Positions 4,771 through 5,400 of a stretch of DNA of 5,400 bases are shown piece after piece. Within the stretch, counting starts at the first letter, position 1, and the number at the start of each line of letters is the position of its first letter. The position numbers were made by a program, and so were the translations under genes. The notes beneath the pieces were generated by a model. That model saw only the letters and a program-made list of their open reading frames with translations, was not told the DNA's origin and searched no databases. The DNA is from Ruminiclostridium sp. (GTDB lineage: Bacteria > Bacillota > Clostridia > Oscillospirales > Oscillospiraceae): the NCBI GenBank assembly GCA_017560855.1, contig JAFZEB010000023.1, forward strand, positions 1-5,400, written 5' to 3'.

Positions 4771-5400
4771 TTAGTATGGTATGGTGATGGTCAGGGAGGA
4801 GCGCTCCCGGTTCAGGGCGTACCACACGCTGCCCCCCAGGTGCAATCCTGCCCCGGTGCGCTGGTCAGCGGCGTCCAGCAGGCCATGGATCTCTCCCTGG
4901 GTGAAGAGGGCGTCCACCGCCCGATCATAGCAGCCCGGGGCAAAGCGGATGGCCGCCTTGGGCTCTCCCCGGAGAATGGCCCGCTCCAGGGCGAAGACCA
5001 CCCCATCGGGCTGATAGCGTTCAAAATACAGCCCCTCATGGCGGTAGTAGTTCAAACTCTGGTCGGCGCAGACGGGAAGGGCCACTTCATCGTCCGGGGT
5101 GTGGGTCAGGAGAAGCTCTTCGGTGGTCAGGCCGAAGTAGTCATAGCTGGGGCCGTTGGCCGGGTCGGTCCCCTCGTAGACCGGGTCCCCCCAGGTGGGG
5201 TCCATCCAGGTGGGACTGCCGTCGATCCACACCAGGTTCCAGGCGTGGGTCTCTCCCCCAGCCTGGCCGGTGATGTAGGCGCAGGGGATGCCCAAGCCGT
5301 TCAGCAGATACTGGGCGGTCTTGGCGTAGCACCCGCACAGGCCCTGGCCGTTTACCATGATGTTCACCATGGAGTTGTCCTCCACCATGGCATAGTCGGC
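4771..5400 (-). CDS. Transglutaminase-like (papain-fold) domain protein, C-terminal part (5' end outside window)
   Basis: The frame is open to the right edge: GCC GAC TAT GCC precede the first visible Met at 5388, so the 209 visible residues are the 3' part of a longer gene. Numbering from that Met, a transglutaminase-like catalytic core is visible: QGLCGCYAK (15-23, nucleophile Cys18), ETHAWN (46-51, His48) and WMDPTWGDP (61-69, Asp63). This Cys-His-Asp order matches the bacterial transglutaminase/protease-like superfamily, often secreted or surface-attached. The N-terminal region that would show a signal peptide is missing here. After about residue 100 comes a segment of about 100 residues with YYRHEGLYFERY and ending SLTITIPY that I cannot assign. 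It probably lies in one transcript with the DUF559 gene, 9 nt downstream. Substrate unknown; protease, peptidase or cross-linking activity are all possible. Confidence 0.82.
   Translation of the reverse strand, partial: ADYAMVEDNSMVNIMVNGQGLCGCYAKTAQYLLNGLGIPCAYITGQAGGETHAWNLVWIDGSPTWMDPTWGDPVYEGTDPANGPSYDYFGLTTEELLLTHTPDDEVALPVCADQSLNYYRHEGLYFERYQPDGVVFALERAILRGEPKAAIRFAPGCYDRAVDALFTQGEIHGLLDAADQRTGAGLHLGGSVWYALNRERSSLTITIPY

Overview
The window looks like a GC-rich chromosomal segment of a gut-type Clostridia, most likely Oscillospiraceae/Ruminococcaceae-like. This is inferred from the GC-rich Firmicutes-style genes with strong AAGGAGG ribosome binding sites, the family content (LUD protein, DUF2974 hydrolase, NptA-type transporter fused to PhoU, DUF559 nuclease), and the short hairpin-rich intergenic repeats. 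No species can be named from the sequence alone.

Layout. At 1-267 (+) is the 3' end of an unrecognised gene. It converges on a minus-strand pair through a bidirectional hairpin terminator (269-303). That pair is a LUD-domain protein (1423-2022) followed 17 nt later by a DUF2974 alpha/beta-hydrolase-like protein (302-1405). It is probably one operon driven by a clear TTTACA-17-TAAAAT promoter (2057-2085). The intergenic stretch 2023-2296 holds that promoter, a 131-bp repeat element (2116-2246) and a strong terminator (2257-2291) for the next gene.

A large minus-strand gene (2297-4090) encodes a Na+/phosphate cotransporter-family protein with a C-terminal PhoU domain. Its upstream region (4091-4291) holds a plausible promoter, TTAACA-like hexamers resembling PhoP boxes, and a terminator for the gene farther upstream. 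A second, oppositely oriented copy of the repeat (4292-4417) overlaps the 3' end of a DUF559 endonuclease-like gene (4390-4761). The repeat supplies that gene's last eight residues and its stop codon. Nine bases upstream of the nuclease gene is the 3' part of a transglutaminase-like protein gene that runs off the right edge (4771-5400).

Most interesting point. The two repeats share a symmetrical four-hairpin architecture: two inverted half-units with related ends, resembling a REPIN or MITE. One hairpin is kept as a stem despite different bases and length. The DUF559 gene is AT-richer than its neighbour, has no visible ribosome binding site, and is fused at its 3' end to a repeat. This suggests, as a hypothesis, that a DUF559 nuclease and the repeat travel or function as a unit, loosely analogous to RAYT transposases and REP sequences.
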